Assembly (NCBI GenBank): GCA_916048095.2
Contig: OU696573.1
Coordinates: 5,170,608 to 5,234,607, forward strand
Length of the DNA: 64,000 nt
Reading direction: 5' to 3'
Origin: Sacculina carcini
Lineage: Eukaryota > Arthropoda > Thecostraca > Sacculinidae
Positions 41,512 through 55,034 of this stretch are shown here, one piece after another. The position numbers and the translations under genes were made by a program. Position 1 is the stretch's first letter. Each line of letters opens with the position of its first letter. The notes beneath the pieces are model-generated. The model saw only the letters and a list, made by a program, of their open reading frames with translations. It was not told the DNA's origin and searched no databases.

Positions 41512-44500
41512 ATGATGGGTTATGTATCACTGTCGAACTTGGACAAGCTCCCACCGAAAGAACAGCAAGCAGTTCTACATGCATCAGTGGACGAAGACTG
41601 GTCACGAATATTGCGTTTCAGTCTGGACGTTGGTACTGATTTCGACATGAATCGGTGTATCACGCTAATGGAGCAACATCTGCGATCACAGCGGAATGTT
41701 ATCATCGACCGCAGGGAGTTCTACCTAAGATCCCAGCAGCCTGGAGAGACATTCGACAGTTTCCTCTGTGCGATCAGGGAAATTCAGTCTTTTTGCGATT
41801 TTTGTTCAGTGTGCGGTGATGACAGACTGCGGGACAAGATCATGATGGGTACGAGCGACGACCAAGCGTTGAACCATATGCTCCGCGAAAAAAATGTGAA
41901 ATTGATGAAGGCGGTTGATATCTGCCGTTCCTCAGAGACTGCAAAAGCCAATTCATCGCAGCTTCAGTCGGAAGCGTGTAGAGCGGTGATAAAAAATCGT
42001 CCTCACCCACCGGAAACGACCGGCGACAAATGCGGCAGGTGCGGAAAGCAATGCAGCGGTGGTCAGAAGTGTCGCGCGTATGGTAAAGAGTGCCGAGCGT
42101 GTGGAAAAGTTGGACACTTTTCAATTGTTTGCCGCAGTGGTCAGAAACAAGCACACAGACGTCCAAACAGAAGTCAGCGTGCTGTTCGTGATGAAACAGA
42201 CGATCAGGCGACGTCACTGCACAGAATCAAAGTCGCCGACATCAAGCGTTGTGGTGCAAAGATCAGACGCGCACCCACCGTGACCATTGTGGTCAAACCA
42301 GAGCACGGTCAGTCGGCGGAGGTGAAATGGATTGCCGACACGGGCGCGGAATGCTCTGTGATCAACGCTGCCACCGCAGCGAAGCTGGGAATCAGCAGGG
42401 CGAAGCTGCTTCCAACCACCACCAGACTGTGTTCTGCCGACGGAGGACGACTGGAGTGTCTGGGTACATGTGGAGCAACTCTGGAGCTGGGGCAGGCGAA
42501 GTGCCAAATAACATTGTTTTTCATACCAAAGGCGACTGATTCGCTTTTGTCATGGTGTGACGCAGTGGATTTGGAAATGATCCACCAAGCGTTCCCGCAA
42601 CAAATTACTGCAGCCCCACTGAATAGCCAGAAAGCTGTGAGTTCATCGGCGGAAGAAGCGCCCAGCCGGATGCAAAACGGCGTCAGCACAGTGAGCGCCC
42701 GTGATCATGTGCAACACGGGGGCAACGATGGTGTGCAGTGTCCAGCATGGAGACGAGTCAACGATCCGACCGATGCCAATGGTAGGAGACACGAGGAATA
42801 CATGCGGACGGCATTTCCAAGCGTGTTTAACGGCGATGGCCCTCTGGCGTGTATGAAGGGCCCGTCGATGCGCATCGCTCTCACGGAGGACGCTCGACCC
42901 TCAAACGTCAGTGTGGCCAGAACGATTCCTGTGGGCTACCGAGAGTTCGTGCGGCAGCACCTGAATGACCTCATAGATCCGGATATAGTAGAAGAGGCGA
43001 CACACCCGACGGAGTGGTGTCACCCGATCGTGCCGGTGCCAAAGAGAAGCGCGGACGGCACTATCATCGGATGTCGTTTGACTGTCGATCTCACTCGACT
43101 GAACAGGTACGCGCAACGTCCCACACACCCAGTTCGAACTCCTTTGGATGCGGTGTCGAGCGTTACGCCCGGCGCGCGTTATCTGACCACGGTTGATGCA
43201 AAACACGGCTATTTTCAGATCCCGATACACCACGATTATAGAGACAAAACTTGTTTCATGACGCCATGGGGTAGATTTCGCCTGAAGCGAGCTCCGATGG
43301 GTCTGGTGTCTAGCGGAGACATATACAACCAGCGTTGTGACATGGCGCTGGCGGGATTGTAAAATGTGGTGAAAGTTGTTGATGACATCCTTGTGTCTGA
43401 TGTGTCCTATGATCAACACTTGAAACATGTCTGGTCAGTTCTAAAGCGATGTCATGACAATGGAATCACTCTCAACAGTAAGAAGTTCAGTTTTGCCAAA
43501 TCGGAAGTGCAATACTGTGGTTTTGTGATAAACAATAACGGGTACACAGTTGATGAGAGGAAACTAATCGCTATTTCGAAGTTTCCGACCACGAAAAACG
43601 TGAGTGAGTTGAGATCTTTTCTTGGTATGGCCAACCAATTGAGCAACTTTTCAACAGATATCACTGCGGCATCTGCACCGCTCAGGCAACTGTTGAAGAA
43701 AGATGTGATATGGCAGTGGGACTCTAATGAACAAACACCGGCATTTGAAGCGGTGAAACGCGTGCTCACGTCCCCGCCAGCTCTGGATTTTTACGTGCCA
43801 ACACGACATACCATCGTAGAGACTGACGCGGCGAGACTTCATGGTATAGGGTTTGTCGTGCGGCAGAAAGACGAGCACGGTCAGTGGAAGCTGATCCAAT
43901 GTGGATCACGGTCTCTCACCGAAGCAGAGGGCCGCTATGCCGCTATAGAGCAAGAGATGCTAGCAGTAGTCTGGGCCTGCAAGAAGGCAAACAATTACCT
44001 GGCCGGCGCCAAGTCTTTCACGGTGGTGACAGACCACAAACCATTGCTGCCTATTCTTAATTCGAAGTACATATCGGACATCAGCAGTCCGAGATTGCAG
44101 AGAATGAGAAGTCAGTTGTCTCATTTACAGTTCGAAACAGTATGGAGAGCAGGCAAAGAACATGTTATTGCAGATTGCCTATCAAGATCACCTCTGCACT
44201 TCAACAAAGACGAAGCTCACTGCGGCGGCGAGTCAGAAGAAAACTTCACGCCGAGGCAACGTTCTATACAGATATCTCGCGTTGTAGACGACGACGATAG
44301 TGAGAATCCATACGGTGATTTACTTCTCTCACAAATCACAGACCTAGCTGCAAAAGACGAAGAGTACATTGCACTGCGTAAAACTATACAGGATGGATTT
44401 CCTGGATATCGTCATCAATGCTCTGACTGCGTTAAGCCATTTTGGAACATGAGAAATGAACTGTATATTGAAGGCGATATACTTTTATGTGGATGTCGTG

Positions 44501-45634
44501 TTGTTATTCCACGCAGTATGCGCAGTATACACTTCGACGGTTGCACAGCGGACATCAGGGAATGAACCGCACGATGGGCCGCGCTCGGCAATGTGTTTAC
44601 TGGCCTACGATAAATAACGGTATAAAATGATGGTATCCTCGTGTGAGTTGTGTCTGCGATACCGCAACAGTCAACAAAAAGAGCCATACCACTGTGATGA
44701 CAGACCAGAAAGATTCTTCGACAGTGTCTCAACAGACTACTTTCAGTATGCAGGTCGGACATACCTGATATATGTCGACAGGTTGTCAAACTGGCCGTGT
44801 GTGGCAGAGCGTCCGCGGCCAGATGCATCATCTCGTCATCTCATCAAAAGTCTGAGGCAGCTGTTTGCAGCGTATGGCGTTCCGAACCGTCTTCGAAGCG
44901 ACGGAGGACCGCAGTATACAGCTCGTCGCACCAGAGACTTCTTCGCACGCTGGAAAGTGCAGCACGACATCAGCAGTGCCGAACATCCGCAGGGAAATGG
45001 GCAGTTTGAGTCGGCCGTGAAAAGAGTCAAACGGCTGGTGTAAAAAGTGACGCAGAATGGTGAACTCGATGACGACTCATTTACTGAAGGTCTACTCGAA
45101 TTATGGAACACGCCAGGTGCAGATGGACGTTTTCCAGCAGAAATAATTTTTGGTCATCCTATTCGTTCAAAAGTTCCGATGCATCGCGACGCTTTCGCCC
45201 CCCGATGGAGGGATGGAGCCGACAATATCGACAAGGTGCGTCGCGACAAAGTCGAACAGGCGTATAACCGTGGATCGCGACCGATGCCCCGGTTGAAGGT
45301 TGGGGATTCTGCGCTGATTCAGAACCAAGAAACCAAGAGATGGGACCTGAGCGGCATCATAGTCGGAGTTCGAGGTCCACGGAGCTATCTGCTACGCACT
45401 CCAAGTGGGCGCATAACGACACGCAACAGACGAAATCTACTGCTGGATGTGAAGCCGGAGTCGACCGTACAAGATCGTTCCCCCAGTACCAGTAGGCCGG
45501 AAGACGTTCAAAGTGCCGCCCCCCAGACCGAACCGGACGTGCCGGTTGCGACGGAGAAGCCGCCTCCAAGAAGGAGCCAACGTCAACGCCGCCGCCCTCG
45601 AAATTTGAGTGATTACGTCTGCGACTTTGAGTAG
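41512..45634 (+). pseudogene. LTR-F gag-pol, broken
   Basis: gag C-terminal region with a cysteine cluster and the knuckle CRACGKVGHFSIVC (about 42090); protease IADTGAECSVI (about 42330); RT with VPKRSADGTIIGCRLTVDL, DAKHGYFQIPI, APMGLVSSGD and VVDDILVSD; RNase H with VETDAARLHG and VVTDHKPLLPIL; integrase near 44630-45640 with FDSVSTDYFQ, LRSDGGPQYTAR and HPQGNGQFESAVK; a C-terminal tail with PPPRRSQRQRRRP. Fossil, about three breaks. Confidence 0.88.
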
Positions 45635-45650
45635 TAGACTCAGGGGGAGG

Positions 45651-45936
45651 TGTGGGATGTCCGTCTGGCATCACTATGTTTATGGGTATTATAATATTTA
45701 CATTGATGTGGGACAATGGTGATTTGGAAGAGACGTGCGGGAGACGCGTGGGGATTGCGTGGTTGATGTTTAGCGTCCGCTTGGTTTGGCATTATCTTGT
45801 AGTTATTGTGTTGGATAATTCCCTGTCTGTGCCGAGGAGATTTTGACTGAATTTACGCTTTATCTATTGACATTACAATAGCTTGCATTGCTGTTGTTTG
45901 CCTAATGACACAACATGAGCGAAGTCTAGTCTGGCC
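45651..45936 (+). repeat. 3' LTR of LTR-F (right end uncertain)
   Basis: Starts TGTGGGATGTCC directly after the polypurine tract. No second LTR exists in the window to fix the end; TG...CA ends could lie at several places before 45936. Confidence 0.6.
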
Positions 45937-46245
45937 AGATTATTATTATTATTATTAATTACAGGCAAATCCAGTAGCATGGGAATAGTGCAAGCACTAT
46001 TACCACCCTAAGGTGGCCCCATGTACCTGAAGCGCCCAAAATATTCAGAGAGAAAGAGAGTTCGAAAAGAAAATATTCTAGAAAGGGAGTTGAAAAAAAA
46101 ATAACAATAAATAATAAGCCATCATCCGATAACACTCCATAATGTCACTCTGCCCAAGTTCCTCAATAAATAACAACAATCAACAATAAATATGTGATTC
46201 AATAAATGACAACAATCAATAAATAAGAATAAATAGTAATAAGTA
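45937..46245 (-). mobile_element. LINE-2A 3' stub (dead on arrival)
   Basis: Reverse complement of the 3' untranslated end and (TAA)n tail of LINE-2A (60720-61052). Only about 300 bp of the 3' end is present, as is typical of heavily 5'-truncated LINE insertions. It is more diverged than the two long copies. Confidence 0.87.
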
Positions 46246-46857
46246 GGACTGTCAAAAAAGTAACCTAAAAATCACAAAAAAGTAGCTTTATTTTCGAGAA
46301 AAAGTAACCTTCAAATAACCTATGAGTTTTAATGTTATTATCACTTTTGTATGGCTTTATCACATGTTTATTACACCTTTGCTGATTAGTGCGCTATATG
46401 AAATACACGGGTTGTATGCTGTTTGTTTGTGAATATAAAAACTAACCTATAAAAAGTAACCTAAAAATAATCTTATTCAAAACAGGTCAATTTCTGTTTG
46501 CAGTTCTGAAGGAAGAAAATACACCAGTCCTTCTTTTCTATCCTCTTTACGAGTTGGTACTATTTTTCCGCTCTTTCTCCGATCTGGTACCATTTTTACA
46601 TCAAACCACCAAAAGTGACTTAATATTATTTGGCTAACATCGCAAAAAAGAGCATAACCATCAGAATATATTTTAAAGTGGAAAGCTAATACAAAAGTGA
46701 AATACACTAATTGCAAATGTAAATATTTTTAGTAATGGTCGCAATAATGTTCTTTATATTGTTTCAATGAAGCTTTTTATCAAATATCACGTACTACAGC
46801 TTGTATATTAGTGTGAGCGTAAACACTGCAAGTGTGATTGCGTCCTCCCATATGTAA
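46246..46857. other. Unassigned AT-rich sequence
   Basis: Contains three or more AAGTAACCTAAAAA-like motifs (about 46257, 46445, 46458), perhaps an old repeat. A 79-residue minus-strand frame (46477-46716) has no domain I recognise and no supporting context. Confidence 0.5.
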
Positions 46858-46861
46858 CACT

Positions 46862-47684
46862 GTAGGCGCTGCACGCTTGCATATTTTACTTATTTGTTCA
46901 TATGTTTATATTTTACTTATTTGTTCTTATTTGCCATGGTAATTAATGTATTGTGTTATTTTAAAGGTGCACTGTTGTTTATATTTATATGTGTGTTATG
47001 ATGTATTAATGTTTTATTTAATATCACTATATAAACGCACAAGCATACATGTCTATATTTGCGGAACGTATGTTATTGCATGTATATGTTATTGAGTGTG
47101 TTGTGCATTGCTTGATGTGTGCAATTGTAATCTCGCGTCGCGTTCCCTGTACAACATATCATTCTGCGCATTGCGCAAGCAGACCCATGCAGCGCCGATT
47201 TATGTGAGTATCGGACAACTTCCGGTGAGCGCGCTCATTGTCCGATACTGACATATATCCGAAATACACTTAGTCACGCGCATAGCGCTGTGAGAGACCG
47301 CTCATCGCTCGCTGTTAAGTGCCTCAAGATCTCGCCCTATTCGACCCGCTCATTTTTGCCGTGTGTATTATCATCCTGTGTGTATCGTCGATCTGTGTGT
47401 GTCATCGACGACTATTTGTATTGTTTGCGGACGGTGACAATATAGCGTTCGAGAAAGCTCGTGTTTTCTGCTAATCGGCCAGATACATCAAGCTGCACTT
47501 TTAAGAGCATTTAATTGGCGAATAATTTAACCCCGCCTTTTTAAAGGCGAATTGTCAGTTGCGAATTCAACGCATCGTACAGTCTTTGTAAAGTCTAAGC
47601 GAATTTAACGCAATTGGCCGAGCGTTTCCGGTGTCGTTGACACACGCGTGTTTGTCAACCTTGGCGTAGCAATGTCTACCAACA
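46862..47684 (+). repeat. 5' LTR of LTR-G
   Basis: 823 bp. The gag ATG (47672) lies inside its last 13 bases. A short palindrome-like stretch, AGTATCGGACAA ... TTGTCCGATACT (about 47208-47250), is repeated in the 3' LTR. Confidence 0.92.
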
Positions 47685-48634
47685 CTGGTGACCCCGAGTT
47701 GAACACAGCCACCGACACGCAGATCGCCAGCGCGCAATCGTCCCAGCCTTGCAGGCCAGCAACGACATTCAGACTGCCAACGTTTCTACCTGAAGACCCC
47801 GAAGTTTGGCTGGTCCAGGTCGAGTGTGCTTTCGATGTCGCCGGCATCGACAACGACGAAACGCGTTTCAAGTTGGTGGTCGCCAACTTGCCAGCACACA
47901 TCGCTACACAGGTCCGTGATGTTTTGCGCGGGCCCAAATCGTTTTCCGCTCTCAGCACGGCCCTGCAGGAACGTCTGGCTCAATCACACGCCAGTCGCCT
48001 TGAAGCAATGCTTTCAAAGCAGCAGCTCGGCGACCAAAAACCGACGACTCTTCTGCGGTCTATGCGACACGAACTGTTGATCGCCGGCAACGTACCTGCA
48101 GACTCAGGGCTGCTCAGGACACTATTTTTGCAGAGACTCCCACAGGCAGCACGAGCGGCCTTGTCCCTACTGCCTGCGACTACCCCTCTCGACGAGCTGG
48201 CCGGAGCTGCTGATCGGTACATGGAAGCCAGCGGCATGAATACGCCACAACTAGCAGCCAATCATGTGCAGTCAGTGCCACACACTCAGGAGAGTACGGA
48301 CAACGGTCGCAGCGATTTGTGCCAAGCTGTATCTTCGCTGGTGGACACTGTCCAACAGCTCGAATTGACCAACAGACGCCTGGAGTTCGCACTGGCCGCG
48401 AGATCTGCAGAGCGCGAGCCACGATTCGCCCCAAGGAGTGAGAGCCGTGCAAGATCGACATTACGCCACTCTGTTCGTCAGCAGTCGCCATCTCCACGAC
48501 GAGGTCAGTCAGCACGAACACACTCACCTGCACAAACGTACGTCCAGCCACCATCAACTCTCTGCTGGTACCACGAGCAGTTTGGCGCGGCCGCGCGTCG
48601 CTGCAGACCACCTTGCTCTTGGTATTTAAACTAG
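47672..48634 (+). CDS. LTR-G gag
   Basis: 320 residues from the ATG at 47672, which lies within the LTR; the frame passes through the primer-binding site (TGGTGACCCCGAGTTG, 47686-47701). Capsid-like region [18 protein letters not shown] and [20 protein letters not shown] parallels the LTR-E gag. Basic, serine/arginine-rich tail and C-terminal [18 protein letters not shown] motif (C-H-C-C type of the CsRn1 clade). It overlaps pol slightly in the -1 frame, as is common in Ty3/Gypsy. Confidence 0.9.
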   Translation: MSTNTGDPELNTATDTQIASAQSSQPCRPATTFRLPTFLPEDPEVWLVQVECAFDVAGIDNDETRFKLVVANLPAHIATQVRDVLRGPKSFSALSTALQERLAQSHASRLEAMLSKQQLGDQKPTTLLRSMRHELLIAGNVPADSGLLRTLFLQRLPQAARAALSLLPATTPLDELAGAADRYMEASGMNTPQLAANHVQSVPHTQESTDNGRSDLCQAVSSLVDTVQQLELTNRRLEFALAARSAEREPRFAPRSESRARSTLRHSVRQQSPSPRRGQSARTHSPAQTYVQPPSTLCWYHEQFGAAARRCRPPCSWYLN

Positions 48635-51600
48635 ACAGCCCCCAGCATGTAGCGCAATGCTTGGGAGGCTGCTCTACCGACGCGCCGCTGCTCTTCATTT
48701 GTGACAAGACCAGCGGAACAAAGTATCTTGTGGATACTGGCGCTCAAGTGAGTGTGGTACCACCGACGCCGCACCACAAGCAAAACCTGACACCGACGAC
48801 ACAGCGACTCACCGCCGCAAACGGATCCGAAATTCGAGTTTACGGCAAGCGCAGCATCACCATCCGCTTTGAAAACGGTGAAAAGATTCAATGGGCTTTC
48901 GTAGTTGCGCAAGTCAACATGGCAATCATCGGAGCTGATTTTCTGCACGCGCACCACATCCTGATCGACTTGCGTAACAAGCGCCTCTTACACAGAGGCA
49001 ACGTTTGTACTTCGGCAAGAACCTCGACGATTTCTTCAGTCGGCATTCGTGTTGCGACAGTTTCGCGTTACGAACAAATCATGCAGCGCTTCAAAGCGGT
49101 GACAACAGCCCCGACGGGTCCTGTAGCGGTGAAACATGACGTGACTCACCACATTATCACGCACGGACCGCCGGTTTTTTGTCGCCCACGTCGTCTAGAG
49201 CTTGAAAAAGCCAGCATCGCAAAGCGTGAAATTGACAAGATGCTGAAACTCGGCATTTTGCGTCCATCAAACAGCGCGTGGGCATCAGCACTTCACTTAG
49301 CCCCGAAATCAAACGGTGATTTCAGACCATGCGGAGATTATCGCGCCTTGAATAACCGCACCGTGCCCGATCAATACCCGCTGCCGTACCTGCGAGATTT
49401 TTCCGCTAAGCTTCACGGCTGCAAGGTGTTCTCCAGTCTCGATCTGGTGAGAGCCTACCACCAGATTCCCGTCGAACCGGCCGATATTCCCAAAACGGCA
49501 ATCACGACACCATTTGGCCTCTACGAGTATGTACGCATGCCGTTTGGCTTGAGGAACGCCGGGCAGACGTTTCAGCGTTTTATGGACGGTGTGCTGCGCG
49601 ATATCGACGGCGTATTCTGCTATTTGGACGATTTGCTGCTCGCATCGAATTCTCACGATCAGCACGAAGGCCTGCTCACGACTATCATGTCTCGTCTGGA
49701 GCAGTATGGTCTGGTGGTCAATGTTGACAAGTGTGTCATTGGGGTCCCTTCAATCCGATTCCTGGGACATCAAGTGACTGCCGATGGAGTTCTTCCCCTC
49801 GAAGACAAAGTGACCGCAATCCAGACCTTTCCAAAACCGACAACGCAATCGCAGCTCCGCCGTTTTCTCGGGATGGTAGCGTACTACCAACGTTTCATAC
49901 ACAACGCGGCTGCAAATCTGAAGCCGTTGCACGCCCTGCTTACGCACCGGGCAAAGCGTTCGAAGGCACCTGTTGAATGGTGTGCGGACACCAACAGAAA
50001 TTTCGACGACGTCAAGCAAGCTCTGACAACCTCCGCCATGCTTTCGCACCAAATACCCAGGGCTGAGCTTAGCCTTCACGTTGACGCATCCGATTCCGGC
50101 ATCGGAGCCGTATTACAGCAGCACGTACATGACGACTGGCAGCCCCTCGGCTACTTTTCAAAAACTCTGTCAAAAACCGAGCAAAAATATAGCACCTTCG
50201 GAAGAGAACTGCTGGGCGTTTATCTGGCCGTGCGTCACTTCAGGCACACGATCGAAGGACGAAATGTCATCGTCTTTACAGACCATCGTCCACTGGTACA
50301 CGCATTGTCTTCCAACTCCGACAAGTACGCGCCACGAGAGATGAGACATCTAGACTTCGTCAGCCAGTTCGTGTCTGACATTCGTCACATCCCCGGTGCT
50401 GAGAACCAGGTGGCCGACGCTTTATCACGCACGACAGCAGCAATCATTTCGCCCGTCATCCGCACGGATGATTTTGCCTCACTGGCCGCGGCGCAAGCCG
50501 AAGACCCGTCGCTTTCTTCACTTCGCGATTCTCCAGGCTCCCTACAGCTCCAGAATGTGCAGTTTGGCCAGGACTCGCTCTTGTGCGATGTGTCCACTGG
50601 CACACCACGACCGGTACTGCCCACAGACTTGCGTCAACTGTACACCAAGAGCCTACACGAGCTGTCACATCCCGGAGTAGAAGCAACAGTGAAGCTGGTC
50701 GCGAAGCGTTTCGTATGGCCAAACATGGATCGCGACATACGCCGGTGGACGCGTTGTTGCGTGAGCTGTCAACGTTCGAAGATCACCCGCCATACAAAGA
50801 GCGCAGTGTCACCATTTGGGACACCCAGTGAACGTTTCAGCCACGTTCACGTCGACCTTGTTGGACCGCTACCACCATCGCAGGGCCAGACATACCTGCT
50901 CACCTGCATCGACCGCTTCACGCGCTGGCCGGAAGCCATGCCTCTGCCCGACATAAAAACCGTGACAATCGCACGTGCGTTCGTCCATCGGTGGGTGTCA
51001 CGTTTCGGCGTTCCTGACACGATCACCACCGACCGCGGCGCGCAGTTCGAATCGGCTCTCTGGTCCGAACTGAGTCGAGTTCTGGACTGTCGGCGCATAC
51101 GCACGACCAGCTATCACCCAGCAAGCAACGGTATGGTGGAAAGATTTCATCGACAGCTGAAATCCAGCCTACGCGCGTCGCAGACGTCATGGATGGACGC
51201 ATTACCCATGGCGCTGCTCGGCATCCGATCGACGCACAAGACCGATCTGCAAGCGTGCACGGCGGAGCTTGTGTATGGCACAACACTGCGCCTTCCCGGT
51301 GAGCTAGTCAGCGACACGCGCCTCAGCTCCGGCGATCCAGCGTCGTTTGCAGCAGTTCTCCGCAACAATATGCGCAAGCTTCGTCCCGTCTTACCGCGAC
51401 CCTCCAACGCACCGTCCTTCGTGCCAAAGGCCCTTCAGTCAGCAACTCACGTTTTCGTGAGGCGCGACAGCCACCGTTACCCGCTCGACTGTCCATACGA
51501 CGGACCATACGCCATTGTACAGCGGTCCGATAAACATATGGTGGTTTCGCGTAAGGGACACACGGAGACCATATCGATCGACCGCTGCAAGCCAGCTTTC

Positions 51601-51915
51601 ATCGACGACACCTCGCTGCCGACACACGACTTGAGGGGAACACCGGATCCGTGCGAGGACCCACTGGAGGAGCCGCAAACAACAGAATTGGTGATACAAG
51701 GTCCAGCCACCGAACACGTGAGTCCACACAGACACATCGATACACACTCTTCTCCGACACACAACAGTTCATATTTTAATGCGTCTACAACACAGTACAG
51801 AAACGATTTGCCACAATCCGTACTGCGCACACGTAGCGGTCGCACAGTACGGCCTCCTTTGCGTTATCGACGTGTCTCTTTCGTCATCGACACATCTAGG
51901 GAGGGGGCACTGTAG
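48613..51915 (+). CDS. LTR-G pol (protease, RT, RNase H, integrase)
   Basis: Open frame of about 1100 residues. Protease [15 protein letters not shown] with [32 protein letters not shown] and [10 protein letters not shown]; RNase [26 protein letters not shown] and FTDHRPLVH; integrase [11 protein letters not shown]...CVSCQRSK zinc-binding region, [26 protein letters not shown] and [15 protein letters not shown]-terminal region to [16 protein letters not shown]. Being in the -1 frame relative to gag with a short overlap, it is probably made by frameshifting, as usual for the family. No break seen. Confidence 0.93.
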   Translation: MLLVFKLDSPQHVAQCLGGCSTDAPLLFICDKTSGTKYLVDTGAQVSVVPPTPHHKQNLTPTTQRLTAANGSEIRVYGKRSITIRFENGEKIQWAFVVAQVNMAIIGADFLHAHHILIDLRNKRLLHRGNVCTSARTSTISSVGIRVATVSRYEQIMQRFKAVTTAPTGPVAVKHDVTHHIITHGPPVFCRPRRLELEKASIAKREIDKMLKLGILRPSNSAWASALHLAPKSNGDFRPCGDYRALNNRTVPDQYPLPYLRDFSAKLHGCKVFSSLDLVRAYHQIPVEPADIPKTAITTPFGLYEYVRMPFGLRNAGQTFQRFMDGVLRDIDGVFCYLDDLLLASNSHDQHEGLLTTIMSRLEQYGLVVNVDKCVIGVPSIRFLGHQVTADGVLPLEDKVTAIQTFPKPTTQSQLRRFLGMVAYYQRFIHNAAANLKPLHALLTHRAKRSKAPVEWCADTNRNFDDVKQALTTSAMLSHQIPRAELSLHVDASDSGIGAVLQQHVHDDWQPLGYFSKTLSKTEQKYSTFGRELLGVYLAVRHFRHTIEGRNVIVFTDHRPLVHALSSNSDKYAPREMRHLDFVSQFVSDIRHIPGAENQVADALSRTTAAIISPVIRTDDFASLAAAQAEDPSLSSLRDSPGSLQLQNVQFGQDSLLCDVSTGTPRPVLPTDLRQLYTKSLHELSHPGVEATVKLVAKRFVWPNMDRDIRRWTRCCVSCQRSKITRHTKSAVSPFGTPSERFSHVHVDLVGPLPPSQGQTYLLTCIDRFTRWPEAMPLPDIKTVTIARAFVHRWVSRFGVPDTITTDRGAQFESALWSELSRVLDCRRIRTTSYHPASNGMVERFHRQLKSSLRASQTSWMDALPMALLGIRSTHKTDLQACTAELVYGTTLRLPGELVSDTRLSSGDPASFAAVLRNNMRKLRPVLPRPSNAPSFVPKALQSATHVFVRRDSHRYPLDCPYDGPYAIVQRSDKHMVVSRKGHTETISIDRCKPAFIDDTSLPTHDLRGTPDPCEDPLEEPQTTELVIQGPATEHVSPHRHIDTHSSPTHNSSYFNASTTQYRNDLPQSVLRTRSGRTVRPPLRYRRVSFVIDTSREGAL

Positions 51916-52704
51916 GCGCTGCACGCTTGCATATTTTACTTATTTGTTCACGGCCATGGTAATTAATGTATTGTGTTATTTTAAAGGTGCACTGTTGTTT
52001 ATATTTATATGTGTGTTATGATGTATTAATGTTTTATTTCATATCACTATATAAACGCACAAGCATACATGTCTATATTTGCGGAACGTATGTTATTGCA
52101 TGTATATGTTATTGAGTGTGTTGTGCATTGCTTGATGTGTGCAATTGTAATCTCGCGTCGCGTTCCCTGTACAACATATCATTCTGCGCATTGCGCAAGC
52201 AGACCCATGCAGCGCGGATTTATGTGAGTATCGGACAACTTCCGGTGAGCGCGCTCATTGTCCGATACTGGCATAAATCCGAAATACACTTAGTCACGCG
52301 CATAGCGCTGTGAGAGACCGCTCATCGCTCGCTGTTAAGTACCTCAAGATCTCGCCCTATTCGACCCGCTCATTTTTGCCGTGTGTATTATCATCCTGTG
52401 TGTATCGTCGATCTGTGTGTGTCATCGACGACTATTTGTATTGTTTGAGGACTGTGACAATATAGCGTTCGAGAAAGCTCGTGTTTTCTGCTAATCGGCC
52501 AGATACATCAAGCTGCTCTTTTAAGAGCATTTAATTGGCGAATAATTTAACCCCGCCTTTTTAAAGGCGAATTGTCAGTTGCGAATTCAACGCATCGTAC
52601 AGTCTTTGTAAAGACTAAGCGAATTTAACGCAATTGGCCGAGCGTTTCCGGTGTCGTTGACACACGCGTGTTTGTCAACCTTGGCGTAGCAATGTCTACC
52701 AACA
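51911..52704 (+). repeat. 3' LTR of LTR-G
   Basis: 794 bp, preceded by the purine tract AGGGAGGGGGCAC. The pol stop (51913-51915) lies at its first bases. Followed by ACAC. Confidence 0.93.
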
Positions 52705-52708
52705 ACAC

Positions 52709-53451
52709 CCTGTGCTCACAGTCTTATAAATGTCCAACGTGGGAAAATGGCACTATCTCACGCCCTGAAAATCACGTGCTAATTCCTGTTCAAGTAAGTG
52801 CGTATTGTCAAGTGCTACAGTGCAGTATCTGTTATAGAGAGCTCACACAACGTACTATACCACGCTCCAAACATCTCACCACATCGTATAAATTCAGAAA
52901 TTCGTATAAATTCATTAATTTATTTGGCTCCAACATTTACAAGACTACATCAATTGGAAAATACAGCATAAGCCGCAGTGGCTAATAAAGTTATAGAGAG
53001 AACGAAAAAGTACGGAACATATGTACACACAATTAAATAACATGTGAAGTTCACCTAGAATCACAGAAAAAATGAAAGAAAGTTATGTCTCATCAATCAG
53101 CAGCTGCTTCATTTGTGACTTGAACTTGGATATCGAAACATCCGGTTGATCTGATTTATACGAATTTATACAAATGAACTGTTGTTGCTCAATCTAGCAT
53201 AATCATTAATATATTTTATCGGTAAATATGGGTGTAATGTAGAAATATGGAATGCAGGGTGGGTCTAAATACTAGGGGATATATGATAGGTATCATATTA
53301 GACTTGTAAGGCCAGTACAAGAAGCACAAAATATATCCAGACTGCATGCCTAGAATTATAATAATATGGGTTGGGTACATCCTCCGGTTTGTGGAAATTT
53401 CTTAGAATGGTATGACGCTATCCTGCGTACCCAAAAGCGTATAAATATCGA
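52709..53451. other. Unassigned sequence between LTR-G and LTR-D copy 2
   Basis: AT-rich, no open frame of note and no match to the other families in the window. It continues the sequence left of LTR-G (46246-46857) once LTR-G is removed. Contains a short direct repeat (TCGTATAAATTCA near 52886 and AATTCGTATAAATTCATT after it). Confidence 0.55.
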
Positions 53452-53456
53452 GTAGC

Positions 53457-54152
53457 TGTAACGATGGAGATAATAATAATATGTTGTTATGTTGTTCTTC
53501 GTTCGGCTGATCGTGATGTCTTGCTAGTTCCTCTTGATGTTGTGTTCCGCGATAACAAGTAATAGTCACCCAGTCGTAGTATAATTGTGTATTTAGAAAC
53601 CAGTCAAATCTACTCATATAGCATAATAAGTCCTGAACCTAATCCTCTAATGACGACTTCATAACTGCCTGCCTGGGTGAGTGGTCCTCTGTTGTTAGTG
53701 TCACATCTTGAATGCCCTATCGTTAGTGAACCTAGTATCTCTAGCGTCTCCAGTCTCTAGTATCAACCCCCCTATTGTTAGTACAACACAGGTATATATA
53801 CCCACGACCACAGGTCGTCGGCTCAATGTGCCACACTGAATCTCACCGGGCAAACAGTTCGGCTGTGCAACCTAGTTGCGAGCTATTTCTAAACACGATC
53901 TGACAGTACACAGGCGTGTTGCCACGATCTGCTCAGCCAAGTCGACATACAAAAAAGATAATTAATCAACGGTCACACGTTGCCAAGCATATCAAGGGCA
54001 GTGTACTACTGACGTCACCCTAACACATAAATTAGCCTAACGACAGCTGCACAAGCAGGCCGCGAAAAAACGCGAACGTAAACTGAGATATAGAGAGAGA
54101 AAACCGAGTAAACTGATAGATAGAAAACTGGTCTGATTATAACTTTGTTATA
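53457..54152 (-). repeat. 3' LTR of LTR-D copy 2
   Basis: Plus strand begins TGTAACG and ends TTTGTTATA. Contains a GGTATATATACCC TATA-like sequence (about 53790). Confidence 0.9.
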
Positions 54153-55034
54153 TCACAGCTGCGAGGTCTTTTAAACGAATGTGAACACTAGACACAATCA
54201 CGGCCATCAAAGCCAACGGCTCTACTGAATCGTGATAGTTGCAATTATAGCAAACTGCCAGTCATTATTTGCCGAGTTTCCACTTCAGGGTAGGACTGAG
54301 GCATAATTCTGATCAGTGATTATACAGCGCCATTTCTCACCATACACACATACTCCATGAGTAAGTGCATACAGCATTGTGCGTCTGTAATAATCAACTG
54401 TCACATCGAGTCGACAGGGCCGTACATAAAACACAGGAGCATCCTGTGTCACCAGTCAATTGCTGATGAATTCTGGCACATTACTGGCATTAATTACTGG
54501 CATCATTTTTCGATGTTTGCCTCATCCCAATATTTTTGTGGTATTCCTGCATCATAAATAACTGACAGCTGCAGCGTTCAGTATTAGCCCAAAATACTCG
54601 ACAGCTTGATCAAAAGTGAGGTTTAAAAATTATTCAGACCAGTTATCTTTACATTTTCATTAAATATTATTAGCTAGAATCCTCAACTAGTCATTACGAC
54701 CCATTTCACCTACGTTTTCGAGTGTGTATATCAAAGTACTTAAACACAATTATACAATGAAACAAAATTCTAGATTAGCGCATGTCTATGTCTATCGCAT
54801 ACATTAATCGCAAATAACACAGTAACTTAAAATCTAGAACAACACGAATCTATATCTCACAAATCTACATGAGAAACTAACTTAGTTGTAATTAACATAC
54901 GGTTATGGACATAAGGTTACGGACACCTGGCTATAAAATTAACACTATTAATTCTAACTAGCTCAACACATTATACATATAAAATGAGCGATACATCGTT
55001 TTAATAAAACCATTTGTCGCCGACCACGAACGCG

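Larger units (their letters stand above)
41455..45936 (+). mobile_element. LTR-F: Ty3/Gypsy fossil lacking its 5' LTR
   Basis: gag-pol sequence (41512-45634) followed by a purine tract (CAGGGGGAGG) and an LTR starting TGTGGGATGTCC at 45651. The LTR's end is uncertain because a LINE-2A stub lies at 45937. The 5' LTR, primer site and start of gag are absent. gag, protease and RT share one frame, unlike LTR-E and LTR-G, so this is a different (Mag-like, tentatively) lineage. About three breaks. Confidence 0.87.
46862..52704 (+). mobile_element. LTR-G: CsRn1-type Ty3/Gypsy retrotransposon, looks whole
   Basis: LTRs 46862-47684 (823 bp) and 51911-52704 (794 bp), both TGTAGGCGCTGCACG ... TACCAACA. 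They differ at about 1% apart from one indel near 46905 of about 29 bp. ACAC flanks both ends (46858-46861, 52705-52708). gag and pol frames are both open with no visible break. Of the LTR elements here this is the youngest-looking and the only one that appears whole. Confidence 0.95.

Noticed and set aside
46477-46716. 79-residue minus-strand protein
   Set aside because: No domain, no start context and no matching copy; kept only as part of an unassigned stretch.
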